A stretch of 64,000 bases of DNA from Entomortierella parvispora (lineage: Eukaryota; Mortierellomycota; Mortierellomycetes; Mortierellales; Mortierellaceae). Position 1 is the stretch's first letter, and the number at the start of each line of letters is the position of its first letter. The notes under the pieces were generated by a model, which was not told where the DNA came from, made no database searches, and saw nothing but the letters and a program-made list of their open reading frames with translations. This document shows, in pieces, positions 1 through 10,351 of this stretch. The stretch spans positions 2,542,001 through 2,606,000 of the forward strand of contig OY752141.1 in the NCBI GenBank assembly GCA_963573315.1. The letters are read 5' to 3'. A program made the position numbers and the translations under genes.

Positions 1-538
1 CTCGAACGCTGATGCCCGTCAGCGTTCCAAGAGCCCAATTGCTCAGGATCGGTATGAGCATCAACATTATTGATTCCAGGCGTCTTTTAGCAGGCGAAAA
101 TTAACCATATGCTTGTGTTCTTGATCCCTCTAGTGTTCGCTCCGTCTCACCCGATGGTCGTTAAGATCTGAAATAACACAAGTTGGTAGAGTAAAAAAAT
201 TTGTGCAATTCTCTTGAATGAGACAAATAAATATTCCTTAATCTTTTTTTTTTTTTTTTTTTTGGATGCTGAATGTGCTTTATTTGTTGAAGATAAAGAT
301 GAAGAGAAAGAAAGTGTGAGCAAGATGTTGAATGTTTGGAGCGACCACAAAGGCCATTTTTTTATGAATGTGTGTAGGAGGGAGGGGGTAACGATTAGAG
401 TCGCAAATCCGCAGAAAAGGAAGAGTGGGCAATGAAAGGACGCTCTTGGAACCTGCTGAGAAGCTAAAAGGGACGGGGGAATGATGGAGAAAAAGAGCAT
501 GCTGTGGATATGAGATTGGTTCCAGATCAGAAACGTGT
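1..538. other. Left flank, no firm gene
   Basis: This is sequence downstream of NAP1, which is on the minus strand. Bases 2-73 form an open + strand frame ending in TGA at 71-73 that could be the last codons of a gene lying off the window, but nothing in it is recognisable. A 20-base T run lies at 244-263. TTTATT near 278, which reads AATAAA on the minus strand, may be the NAP1 polyadenylation signal. Confidence 0.3.
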
Positions 539-2427
539 CTATTGCTGCTTGCACTCAGGGGCCTTCTCGTCCTTGGCGGGAACCTAAGATGGGAAATAAC
601 GATGCAGAACGTTAGCCTAAAAAGTTTCTTTGGAGGTTCTCTAGAAAACCGCCATCGTCGTGTTCAAATTCCAACTTACACCCTCATCGTCATCATCCTC
701 GTCATCGTCCTCATCATCGTCCTCCTCATCATCTTCATCGTCGTACTCAAAGTCATCGTCATACTGGTCATCCTGGTCCTGGTATTGGAGAGCCTTGCCA
801 GTGAACCAGTCGACAGCACGGGGAATGATAGAGTCCTTAAGCTCCTCGCCCAAACCATAGTCGGCCTCGAGCTTCTCGTCCAAATCCTCTTCCTCGTCCA
901 AATCCTCATCATCCTCATCCTCAGGGGCAACTGGGGGAGTGAAGAATGAGAAGAAAGTCTCAGCGGGGACAGTCTTCTTAACCACACGGGTCTTGTTGGT
1001 TCCCTTGTGGCGCTGCTTCTTGGTCTCGACAGTGACCGACATGTCCTTGCCCTCCTTCCAGTCAATCTTGGTGCCCTCAGCATGATCATAGACAAAGTCG
1101 CCGCCATAGCCGGGCTCATCCTGGTAGAAATAGGTCTTTGTCAACAAGGAGTTGGTGAAAAACTCGTTGGGGGAGAACTCAAACTCGAGACGGAAGCCGG
1201 GCTTGTCAAAGTAGGCCATGCGGATATCAACCAAGTGCTTCAAAGCCTCCTCATCCTTCTCGGTGATAATGTCGGCGAACTGGGGGTGCGACTTCAAGGC
1301 GGTGAGCCAGAACTCGGGAATACCTATGGTTGCATGCATGTCAAAAATAAATTTCAGTCAGTACATTTGATACAATTCATCACAACTATGACAGTGCATG
1401 AACTAATTGTCACAGAGTCTTTACCTTCAACCTTCTCGGCATCCTTGTCCTCATCATCTTCCTCATCTTCCTCATGGTCCTCCTCGTCCTCACTGACGCC
1501 CTCCTCGACCTCAGCATCGGTAGGCTCGGCCTTTCCACTGATGAACTCGGCACGCTTCTGGTACAGAGGGGTGTAGAGAGCGAGGAACTTCTTCTCCAAA
1601 GCGAGGATCTCCTTCTGGAAATCAGCCTCCAAGACAGCATGCTTGTGCTGGAGAGACTTCAAGCCCTTGACACGACGACGAACATCGGCAGGGAGGGTCT
1701 GGACGTAGCCAGAGGGAGCACCGACCAAGTTGCCGAGGCGTCCCTGCAACATGGACATCAACTGTGGGTTGTTAGCCAACAATGAGGTTCCTATATTCAA
1801 ATGAGAGTAACAAAAACAAAGGAAGAGTTAGTCGTTCGTTCCTACTTGGAAGAGAAACCATAGGAAGGTTATCTCGTTTAATTTGTTGGGGGCATTGAAA
1901 TAAAAAAGGGATGCGCAAGCAAAAACCAAATGAAAAAATCGCCATCTCTTCAAGACATGGTGCCTTTTTGGCTCTATCCGTCCAGTATGCTTAACAACAA
2001 ACATGCTGTCAGAAAAGAGACTAGAGAAAAAAATATGAAAAAGAGTCGTACCAGGGGTCTGGATGGTCTCGATATCCTCCTCAATGGCGGGAACAGAAGG
2101 GCGGACTGACGAGTTGATAGGGGCGTTGAAGATGGGGGTGTTCTGAGGCGTAGGAGCCTGCTGCTGCTGCTGCTTCTTCTTGATATCAACGTTGGCTACA
2201 AAAAGAAAGAGTATGGGTTTAATACGCTGCGCCGAAGCTACGTAAGGCCGAGAAAAGAAAAGGCTGCATTCACGAGAAGAGTGATGCCGCCCCGAGATTA
2301 CAACAGGATCAGGTTGATCATGCAGCACAAACAAGTAGCACTCTAGCTGGGAGGGCGCAAGTGCTTGGAGGATGCCGGCAAGAGTGGATGCGTACAGGGG
2401 CCTATTCTTACCTGACGACGAGTCCAT
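539..2427 (-). CDS. NAP1: Nucleosome assembly protein 1 (histone H2A/H2B chaperone)
   Basis: NAP family chaperones bind histones H2A-H2B and H3-H4, assemble nucleosomes and shuttle histones into the nucleus. I read five exons: 2412-2427, 2052-2195, 1425-1790, 680-1323 and 539-583, all with GT-AG introns in phase, giving about 404 residues, the usual family length. The central NAP fold includes the IPEFWLTAL segment at the start of exon 4. It is followed by long acidic stretches of D and E, typical of histone chaperones. A separate 45-nt last exon encodes the ending PECKQQ, a CAAX-like farnesylation motif also known in animal and yeast NAP1. Ignoring that exon would give a spurious ending. The N-terminus starts in a five-codon first exon. 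The gene is tandem with the nucleolar FKBP gene, which also acts on chromatin. Identification is secure. Confidence 0.95.
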
Positions 2428-2649
2428 TGTAGTGTGTGTGTGGGTGGGTGTGGGATGGATGATGTGGAGTGGGGTCAAATGCAAAATGAAGAAAAAGAAA
2501 AAAATCCCCCAAAGGAGCAGTGTTGAGACCCTTAATAATACCCAAACGAAGCACACGCAGTCACTCAGTCGCCCGCGGGTGTAAACAAAAAAAATGCTTT
2601 TGAAAATGCAGTGTATTTGTGAATGATATGCTTAGGAGAGACATTTGGA

Positions 2650-4009
2650 TTACTTCAAGGTAACCAACTTGACTTCAAAGACAAGGGTAGCGTTGCGGGG
2701 AATATCTGGGGGAGCACCCTGAGCACCATAACTAGAAAAAGAGTGAGAACGAAAAAAAACAAGCGGGTGGTTAGTTGAATACTCCGCAATGAAAAAACCG
2801 CGACTAAATGCTTAAAGGATACGAATACTTACGCGAGAGCTGGGGGAATGGTCAACTTGCGCTCACCACCCAACATCATGCCTTGGATACCGAGGTCCCA
2901 TCCCTTGATGACCTCACCGCGTCCCAAGTTGAAGTTGAAGGGCTTTCCGCTCGTGTTCTTGTCAAAGACCTTGCCGTTGGTCAAGCGGCCAATATAACGC
3001 ATGCCGATCTTCTTGCCAGACTTGGCGGGGGCTCCGGTTCCAACCTTGACATCCTCAATGACCAAGCCGTTGGCGAGGACCTTCTTGTTGTCTTTCTTGG
3101 GCTCCTCCTTCTTGACCTCCTTCTTGGGAGCCTCCTTCTTGGGCTCCTCCTTCTTGGGAGCCTCCTTCTTAGGGGCTTCCTTCTTAGGGGCTTCCTTCTT
3201 AGGGGCCTCCTTCTTGGGGGCCTCCTTCTTGGTCTCCTCAACCTTCTGCTTCTTCTCGGGGACAGAGGCCTTCTCAGCCTGGGCAACGCGCTTGGCGCCC
3301 TTGGTAACGATCACGTCCTCCTCCTGCTCCTCCTCATCCTCCTCCTCATCCTCCTCATCAGAAACATCCTCGTCGAAATCCTCACCGTCCTCATCATCGT
3401 ACTCATCGCTATCAAAGTCCATGTCCTGGTCTTCGGGGAGATAGTTTCCAGAGAGGTGAACAACGCTATAAAGTGATCACAGAAAATGTGAGTTAGTAAA
3501 CAAACAGATCAACATGGTTTGGATCATAAATGAGCTTCTAGTAACTTTTTTCTCTTTTGTTTTTTACCTGGCACCAGAGACGGAGAAGGTGATCTCCTCG
3601 CCCTCGGTGAAAACCAAGTCCAAGTTCTGCTGCTCGACCTTTCCGGCGATCAAAGAGCACAAAACAAAGGTCTTGTTGTCGACAGTAACACGAACGGAAG
3701 AGCGGCCGGGCTTGGTGGTCTCATCCAAAGCAGCCTATTCCAACAGACGTCGGGGTAGAACGTTAGATGGTTAGGCATAGATCGCGGCCAAATAATCCTT
3801 TACGGAGACAAAGGAGGCGTACCATCGACAACTTGAATGAGTTCTCGACGGTCGAGGTGTAGGTCTTCTCAGGGTGAAGGGTCAAGCCTATGAGAGCGGA
3901 CAAGTAGGAAAGAGGAACTGTGAGTACAGACTGGGTGTTTGGGCAAGATGACAATGAAGCAGAGCATGGCACCGTTAGAAGGAGTGTGCATACCCCAGAA
4001 ACTAAGCAT
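2650..4009 (-). CDS. FPR4: Nucleolar FKBP-type prolyl isomerase with nucleoplasmin-like N-terminus
   Basis: This resembles yeast Fpr3/Fpr4 and insect FKBP39: peptidyl-prolyl isomerases that act as histone chaperones in the nucleolus. Exons are 3994-4009, 3823-3887, 3568-3734, 2833-3465 and 2650-2731, about 320 residues. The N-terminus [13 protein letters not shown] begins a nucleoplasmin-like domain (about residues 1-90). An acidic tract follows (about 95-120), then a lysine-rich block of [10 protein letters not shown] units (about 140-190), and a C-terminal FKBP domain that contains GWDLGIQGM and ends in [10 protein letters not shown]. The start is fixed by homology of the first exon and by the 16-nt exon phase. 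It shares a divergent 370-bp promoter with the zinc-ribbon gene. The symbol is approximate because Fpr3 and Fpr4 are not separable here. Confidence 0.9.
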
Positions 4010-4142
4010 GATGTATGGAGTGATGTGGGTGGGAGGGGGTGAGTGAATGGAAGAAGAAGAAGAAGGGAAATACACACACGTTTGTTTGGCAACAAATATG
4101 GTTACCAGCTGCACCCAAGCAGAGGAAGCAGCAAGCAAAGGG

Positions 4143-4174
<32 letters not shown>

Positions 4175-4381
4175 AAGCCACATTTGACAACAACAATGTC
4201 TTTCTTGCGCCCCCTTCTCTCTCTGCTGAGCACTTATCTCTTCATTCTTCCACCCATCCATCTACGGCCTCATCCCCCCCCCCCCCCCCCCTGCGTCGAC
4301 CGACTTCCATCTTCACTCGCTCGCAGCACATACACAACTCGGCTCTCCGTCCTGCTGCTCCCTGATTGCCACCCTGCCATC
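4010..4381. promoter_or_regulatory. Divergent promoter with long A and C runs
   Basis: This segment separates the divergent FKBP and zinc-ribbon genes. It holds 31 consecutive A at 4143-4173 and 18 consecutive C at 4274-4291. Such tracts exclude nucleosomes in other fungi, so a promoter role is plausible but inferred. No clear TATA box was seen. Confidence 0.5.
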
Positions 4382-5210
4382 ATGAAATCCGGAAGCAAGG
4401 TCTGTCCATTGTGCGATTGCACCCTTGGCAAATATGCGGTTTCCTTCTGCACAAAAATTGAAATGTGCCCCAATGAAAAGGTAACCCCAATGTACCAGAT
4501 AGCTACCGTGTTATTAGCACATTTTCTCCTTGACTTGACGCTGACTGTGGATATCATGCTTTATTTAGTGCCTTTATCCGTTTGACCGAAAAGATATGTT
4601 AAAGTCCAATGTCTTTGATGATCGCTCCTTAAACTCGGATGGGACTCCCCGAAAGCGACGCCGCACTGTACCCTTGAGCGAAGCTACCGCAAAGTTGGTC
4701 CCATCCTCTACCTCATCTTCCACCCCAAAGCCTAAAGCCAGAAAGGATGGATCCCCACAGCCAAGTCTCAAACTCAGCGAAGAACCCGTGACGACTGAGA
4801 AGAACGAATCTCAGTCAACCTCGGCTCTACCTTTGGCTCCAGCTTCCACCTTGGTGACATCGAGCGCACCGACAGCCTCGGCCGAATCCCTGTTAGAGCT
4901 TCTTTTCAGCGATGCACCTACAGCACCCGAAACGACAACCGCAAGCGCTTCAACTACAAGCAGCCCACTCTCTAAGGACGACCCCTTACCGGACCTCACA
5001 TTCGACTTTCTGCCTTCGGTCTCCTGGACCACGCCTGTGACGCCACCAAATCAGCGGAGCTCTCCTCTCAAGAAAGGAGCCGATGTTTCTACCTCTAACC
5101 TCGAAAACCTACTCTTCAACGAGTTTGAAGTCGACTTTGGGAACATGGAAAATTTCAATCACTTGGAGTTTGATGCCGACCTAGAAGCTATTCTGCAGCA
5201 GCACCTTTGA
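4382..5210 (+). CDS. Unassigned protein with N-terminal zinc ribbon
   Basis: Two exons, 4382-4480 and 4569-5210, encode about 246 residues. The first 45 residues carry CPLCDC, then two further cysteines and CLYPF. This Cys-x2-Cys...Cys...Cys pattern with a trailing YPF recalls the zinc ribbon at the N-terminus of USPL1-type proteins, but I only recognise the layout. After the ribbon comes a basic patch (PRKRRR), long S/T/P/A-rich disorder and an acidic, aromatic tail (NEFEVDFGNMENF) that could be an activation or docking segment. AATAAA at 5510-5515 fits its 3' end. The exon join is supported by a canonical GTAACC...TTTAG intron and by the ribbon cysteine falling just after it. A nuclear role is an inference; no function is assigned. 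Confidence 0.7.
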
Positions 5211-5632
5211 GACCCCTGTCGTATCTTTTCATACTACTCTCTCACCGACATCAGCCGTTCAGCTTGCAAGGGAACGCACAACTGTACATACCTGGATCCA
5301 GACACACTCCATATGACACATACCAACTTTCTGGAGTTCACAGCGTCAATTCTGGCTCAGTATACCACCTCGCAGGCGCCTCTGTATTTTATTCACCCCA
5401 TGTATTTTACTACTACCGATTTCGCTTCAACTATCCATTTCAGCATCAGCATCAGCATCAGCATCCCCGGGATATTTTTTCTGTTCGCCATTAACGTGGA
5501 AATTGAAAGAATAAAACCGAGGCCAATTTTTCTTTATAGGCACCAACCGGTGATTACGGACACCGAACCGGACTCTGGATTCCGTGAAATAAGGAAAGAT
5601 GGACACACTCTTAAAGAACACCCCCACTCAGA

Positions 5633-5834
5633 ATGTCTGGAGGACTGGTACAACCGTAAGTGTTACCAACGGTTGAAATTTGGCGTCAAGAAAAGACATG
5701 ATTGATTGCAAAGATTCTTCCCAGCCCACCACATCCCCATATCCAAAGCGCAACATTCTCTCATCCTTTTGATCAAGGGTGAGCGCATGCCAAGAGTAGA
5801 TGAGGCCTACACCTTCCGTTATCCCGACGGCTAG
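5633..5834 (+). CDS. Possible 47-residue two-exon gene
   Basis: A GTAAGT donor at 5656 and an AAAG acceptor at 5713 join 5633-5655 to 5714-5834. The result is a frame that begins MSGGLVQPFFPAHH and ends FRYPDG. The product has one mildly hydrophobic stretch (SLILLI). AATAAA follows at 5976-5981, consistent with a + strand transcript. I do not recognise the family. A small mitochondrial or membrane subunit is one possibility. Length and lack of homology keep confidence low. Confidence 0.35.
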
Positions 5835-6370
5835 AGGTAGGAGAGAGAGTAATGGCTTGATGTTTCTTCTTCAAATGACCTGTTTGATGGCGAACTGCAG
5901 CACAAAAAACCCCATACATGAAAGCGAAGGGGGGGATGAAAGACTATCTGCTGAAGGTATTCTTGCATGCTAGACAATAAAATGAACTGCGACTGCTCAA
6001 CGCCAAGGAGTGGGTGCTGGTTGCCCTCTCCCTGACGCTGAACTAAAGTCCACATACCCTACTACATGAATCATCGTGCCACAAAAGTTCCACGTTTTAA
6101 CGGTCCAAAGCGAGGATTGGAGTCTGGACAGCGTTGGCACGGTGTTCCCAATGAATGGAACGAGCACGCGCTGGAAGAGTTTCCTCTTTTTCCTTTCCCA
6201 TCTCTCCTTCACTCTTGCCTTTCCGTCCATCCATCCTTCCAGTCACCCCGACATTCCTCTTTCCCCTTGAGTCTTGCCTGCAACTCATCCTCGTGCTCAC
6301 AACGCGAACTGACACTCACCACACGAACACATCCCATTTCGTTGGAGCTCATTCCTTCCCCCTCCACGAA
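5835..6370. other. Intergenic, aldo-keto reductase upstream region
   Basis: No gene could be supported. The 3' half is pyrimidine-rich (many TTTCC and CCATCC tracts at about 6180-6300), as is common upstream of start codons in this window. Confidence 0.4.
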
Positions 6371-8142
6371 ATGACGCGCGTTAATCTCGACGGCCTTCAG
6401 TCATTCTATGCATTAAGCAATGCGCGCCAGATTCCACTTCTTGGACTAGGTGTCTACCTCATCGAACCCGGAAAAGCAACCGAGGACGCCATTCTATGGG
6501 CTCTTCAGGCACGAACCATGGCCTCTGCTTGCCTATCCCCGCCAAAAAAACCTCCCTCCTCTGACCAACTATCTTTTCTTCTTTTTCGATGATCCTCTGT
6601 CCTGTCTGTCCCACGCCCGCCTCGTGCTCTTCTCCACACGCACAGGCCGGCTATCGTCATATCGACACTGCATCCGGCTACCGCAACGAGGCCAGTGTCG
6701 GGAATGCGATTCGGAAGAGGTAGCGGACCCCTCCATCCAGACCCTTCCCCTCCCCTCTAACAACCTCCTGCGTTTTCTTCTCTTGACTCGCCTTCTCTCA
6801 CTCATCTTTGGACCCTTGCGTTATGCTCTCTACTAAATCTCACAGTGGTATTCCTCGAGACCAAATCTTTGTAACAACCAAAGTCAAAGATTCTGACCAG
6901 GGTTTTGAATCGACTCTGGCAGCGTGTGAATTATCACTCGAGAAACTGGGACTTGATTACATTGGTAAGCTACCTGCAGGCCAAAGAAAGTAAATAGAGA
7001 AGAGAGTCTCTGTAAGCCAATTGTCATCCATGGAGCGCTATTGATAAGAGTGCGAGAGATTGTTTTTCGTTGTGTGGGGTGGGGATTTCGAGACACCGGA
7101 ATTAGGTTCCTTATCTCAAATGACATTGATTTGAACCTTTTGCTTCCGATACTGCATTCGTGCATAGACTTGTATTTGATCCATTCGCCTAGGCCGGGAC
7201 CAGAACGTCGTACCGAGACCTGGAATGCAATGCAAAAACTTGTTGCTCTTGGGAAGGTCAAGAGTATAGGTTAGTCTCTCTTTCTCATCCATTTCAGCAT
7301 CTCTTTTGTAGAGATTGTGCACTGATGACCCCCTCGCCTCCACAACGTCAAAAACAACAAAAATAGGTGTTTCGAATTATGGTATTCATCATTTGAAGGA
7401 ACTTTTGGGATCCAATCCAACCATCCGGCCCGTTGTGAATCAAGTGGAGGCAAGTTCTAAGTCCGTTTCCCCTTTATCTCCAATTGAAGTGCACGGTTCC
7501 ATTGCTCTCCTTGTCTCCCATGATCAACTACTATCGTGCTAACTGGTTTGCTTTATATTACTCTCGGTCACCACCACCGGCATGGACACCAACAACAACA
7601 ACAACCATCTGGAACTGCGACTGCATATATAATTTTGATCGTCATTACGTCGCCATGATGTGTCCTTGACGCCCTGCCTGCATTCAACACGGACGGGAAA
7701 CAGGTTCACCCCTGGCAAACACGTACAGAGATTGTCGCCTTTTGTGAATCGCAACATATCGCGATCCAGGCTTATAGTCCTTTGACTCGTGGTCACAAGC
7801 TGCAGGATCCCATGTTGGCCAAGATTGCAGCCAAATACTCAAAGTCGCCAGCTCAGATCCTTATCCGATGGAGTCTTCAAAAGGGATATATTGTCCTGCC
7901 CAAGAGCTCCAACAAAGGCAGGATCGAACAGAATGCAGATGTATTTGATTTCGATCTTGCAGATGGAGATATCAGCGTCCTGGATTCTTTTAACGAAGGC
8001 TATTCATGTGGTAAGTTGTCCTCCTTCCCTCACACTATGATTGGGCAGTCCACTGAACCCTCCGCTCCTTGGAGGATCCTCAAGAGCTTACTGTTGGTTG
8101 ATCTTGACTCGACTAGGCTGGGATCCCACTGTGGCACCATAA
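6371..8142 (+). CDS. Aldo-keto reductase (AKR superfamily)
   Basis: A cytosolic NAD(P)H-dependent carbonyl reductase of about 282 residues. Exons are 6371-6508, 6646-6719, 6846-6964, 7168-7269, 7367-7449, 7704-8010 and 8117-8142. The catalytic tetrad is visible: Asp53 and Tyr58 in HIDTASGY, Lys83 in VTTKVKD and His116 in LYLIHSP. Later signatures are GVSNYG, NQVEVHPW and the cofactor loop [13 protein letters not shown], with the usual short WDP ending. Introns 1 and 5 start with GC instead of GT (CAG|GCACGA and GAG|GCAAGT). Intron 1 has no GT anywhere before the next in-frame stop, so the GC donor is required. The substrate cannot be told from sequence. AATAAA lies at 8360-8365. Confidence 0.92.
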
Positions 8143-8863
8143 TAGCGGCAATTGTCCTATGCGCACAATTTGTGACACGACAGCATGAATCGCCCTGTCA
8201 ACTCTGCCTTTTCTCTCTTTCTCTCTTTCTCTCTTTCACCATTCTCTATCCCTTCTACGGATGCCCTATTGAGCACCGAAACGCTCTTTATCTCCCTCCG
8301 GGGCTATTATCCCTTTCTCTATTGCAGGATAAAGGCATCGATTTCTGACAAGAAAAAAAAATAAAGATCAAATATACATGTTGTGTTTATGGGAAGACAG
8401 GGGGGGAAAGATATGCGAAATGTAAGCACAAGAGGATAGGTAAGATCGACTCGGAAAGTAGAATGGAGGGGTAGTCAAGGATATGATCTTGTAGGAGGGT
8501 TGGCTGGAGGATCTACGAAATGGTGCAACTTGGAAAGAAGCGGCAAAGATAACAACTGGATTTGGTCCATGATCGGAAAAATAGGGGAGTAACAAGGATA
8601 GGATCGAGACGTTATTCCCAACGCAGTAGGAAAACTGTAAGCCCCTTCCTTTTCACGGCTGTCCTTTTGACCGAGGGGGTTGGATTCCTAGTTCCGTGTT
8701 ATCATTTTGCACCTTGCGCTCGAGTGTGTGCACCAAATAGCTTTTGTCTCCGGCTTTCCCAGGATATTATAGATCACCCTCAACAGGTCCTTTGTCCTTG
8801 CTTTCTGATAACCGAACTGATTTTTTTTTCTGCTTTCGTTGTCTGGATGAGAACTCTTGCGAC
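8143..8863. other. Intergenic
   Basis: Contains the 3' end of the aldo-keto reductase gene, with AATAAA at 8360-8365, and a CTTT/CTCT tract near 8210-8240. The rest lies downstream of the TOM6-like gene. No coding frame is supported. Confidence 0.4.
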
Positions 8864-9037
8864 TTAAACGCCGAGCATGTCGCCGAGGCTGCGAAGGAAG
8901 GTGACAGCAAGACCGAAGACGGTGACAGAGATGGCAATGCTGGTGTTTCCGGCACGCTTTTCAGGGGCGGTAATTTCCGAGCGGATGAAGTTGGTGATGG
9001 CGTTGCCGCTGCTCTTGGACTGAATCTTCTTGACCAT
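8864..9037 (-). CDS. Small tail-anchored protein, TOM6-like
   Basis: A single-exon gene of 57 residues. The N-terminal half is basic and polar (MVKKIQSKSSGNAI). A single membrane segment follows (SIAISVTVFGLAVTFL), and the protein ends RSLGDMLGV. This layout, with a C-terminal membrane helix followed by a short ending, matches fungal Tom6. Tom6 is a tiny subunit that stabilises the outer-membrane protein translocase; the yeast protein ends with a comparable DML motif. The match is by pattern only and another tail-anchored mitochondrial protein is possible. The start is the first ATG of the open frame that gives a compact protein; the frame continues upstream without an ATG context I trust. 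Confidence 0.55.
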   Translation of the reverse strand: MVKKIQSKSSGNAITNFIRSEITAPEKRAGNTSIAISVTVFGLAVTFLRSLGDMLGV

Positions 9038-9516
9038 GGTGGGAATTATTGAAGTGGTGATCGGAGGTGGGTGGAGAGGAATGGATGACAGAGACCCGAT
9101 CTTGCAAACAACTCGCCGCCCCATTTGTTGCTCACGTGATAGTATGTGACTCGTTGTTTGAAAGCGGCGCACGCTGCTCAATGTTGTCTGGTCAACCCGT
9201 ACCTACCAACGGGCCGGCATACAAAAGTGCAACGGAGAAAAGTGCATCACACGGAATACGAAGGACATAGAAGGCAAACCCATGCCAATTCGATAATCCA
9301 TAGTTCTTTTCTAGCCAAACAGTTCAAAGGAGGAATTTTTTTACAATTGCAATTTTATTTCAAACATGGCCTTTCTATGACGTCTCCAATGAAGTTCAAA
9401 ACAACAAGCGGATCAAATCTACACAGCAAAAGATGCAAAAAGAACCGTTAGGAAAAAATTGAATCACTGCTGTTTTTGGTCGTAAAAGTTCACTCTCGGA
9501 GCTTTTCGAGTTGCAA

Positions 9517-9603
9517 TGTCAGAAGTAATTTATAAGGTAGCTGTGTTTTTGTCGTCAGAGTGCAGAATGCACTACAGCCAAATGCCAGAATCATCATTTA
9601 AGA
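9517..9603. repeat. 87-bp exact direct repeat, copy 1
   Basis: Identical over 87 bases to 9830-9916, in the same orientation. On the minus strand the repeat contains a TGTAG acceptor-like site followed by a short open frame. Confidence 0.95.
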
Positions 9604-9829
9604 TGCGGCTCGAATGGGCTCAAAAAGGAAGATCATGTAAAACAAAAGACAAGACTACATACCATTGAAAGACCATGCGAATACACTGCGGGTATGAAAA
9701 GAGTAAAAGGACTATCGTCATGCTGCAAGGCAAACCAAAAAGAAAACGCGAGTTAATATTCGGCTTTGGAGTTGCGTCGATGGTGTGGATTGAGTGTTTT
9801 CTCTCCGGATTCGAGATCCAAATAACAAT

Positions 9830-9916
9830 TGTCAGAAGTAATTTATAAGGTAGCTGTGTTTTTGTCGTCAGAGTGCAGAATGCACTACAGCCAAATGCCA
9901 GAATCATCATTTAAGA
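9830..9916. repeat. 87-bp exact direct repeat, copy 2
   Basis: Second copy, starting 313 bases after the first. Flanking sequence beyond the repeat is only patchily similar (shared GATCTTCC and ATGGTATGTA on the minus strand). Confidence 0.95.
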
Positions 9917-10351
9917 ATGATTTGGATATCAAATAATGTGGAGGAGGGAGGCGGAGCACGCTCAAGGAAGATCCAGGAGAAGAATTACATACCATTTTTT
10001 CCGTCAGTCCTCGAGAGAGCCGACCACATCCAGCCGAAGCCAGGCTATGATCGATCTCGAGGACCAGGCGTACTAGACGCGTTGGATAAGGTGGAAGGGA
10101 GGATGGAGAAGAGGGGAGGTGGTAAGGGTAAGGAAAGAAGAGAAAGGTATGTGGTAAAATTTTGCGTCTTTTTATTGTGGTGCGGGACTTGGAATGATTG
10201 CACAAACAGAGCCAAGCCACATCCTCTGGGTTTGGTGGCGTTTTTGGACCTGTTCAAGGAACGCGTGTTGAAACAACAAGAGGGACTGCACTGTTTGTTT
10301 GCACACCCACTGTACTGTCCACTACCAACTCAAACAGCCATCTCTCCTGGA

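Larger units (their letters stand above)
9038..10351. other. Long non-coding-looking region upstream of RAD18
   Basis: Holds the exact 87-bp duplication (9517-9603 and 9830-9916) and a 10-bp inverted repeat (10007-10016 with 10055-10064). A + strand GTATGT...ACAG intron-like segment near 10147-10210 could be a RAD18 5' UTR intron. On the minus strand two ATG|GTATGTA donor-like sites precede the duplicated segments. No protein family is recognisable. Confidence 0.4.

Noticed and set aside
660-860. Serine-rich plus-strand frame
   Set aside because: Antisense of the acidic codons of NAP1; similar shadows occur opposite the acidic parts of the FKBP and BFR2 genes.
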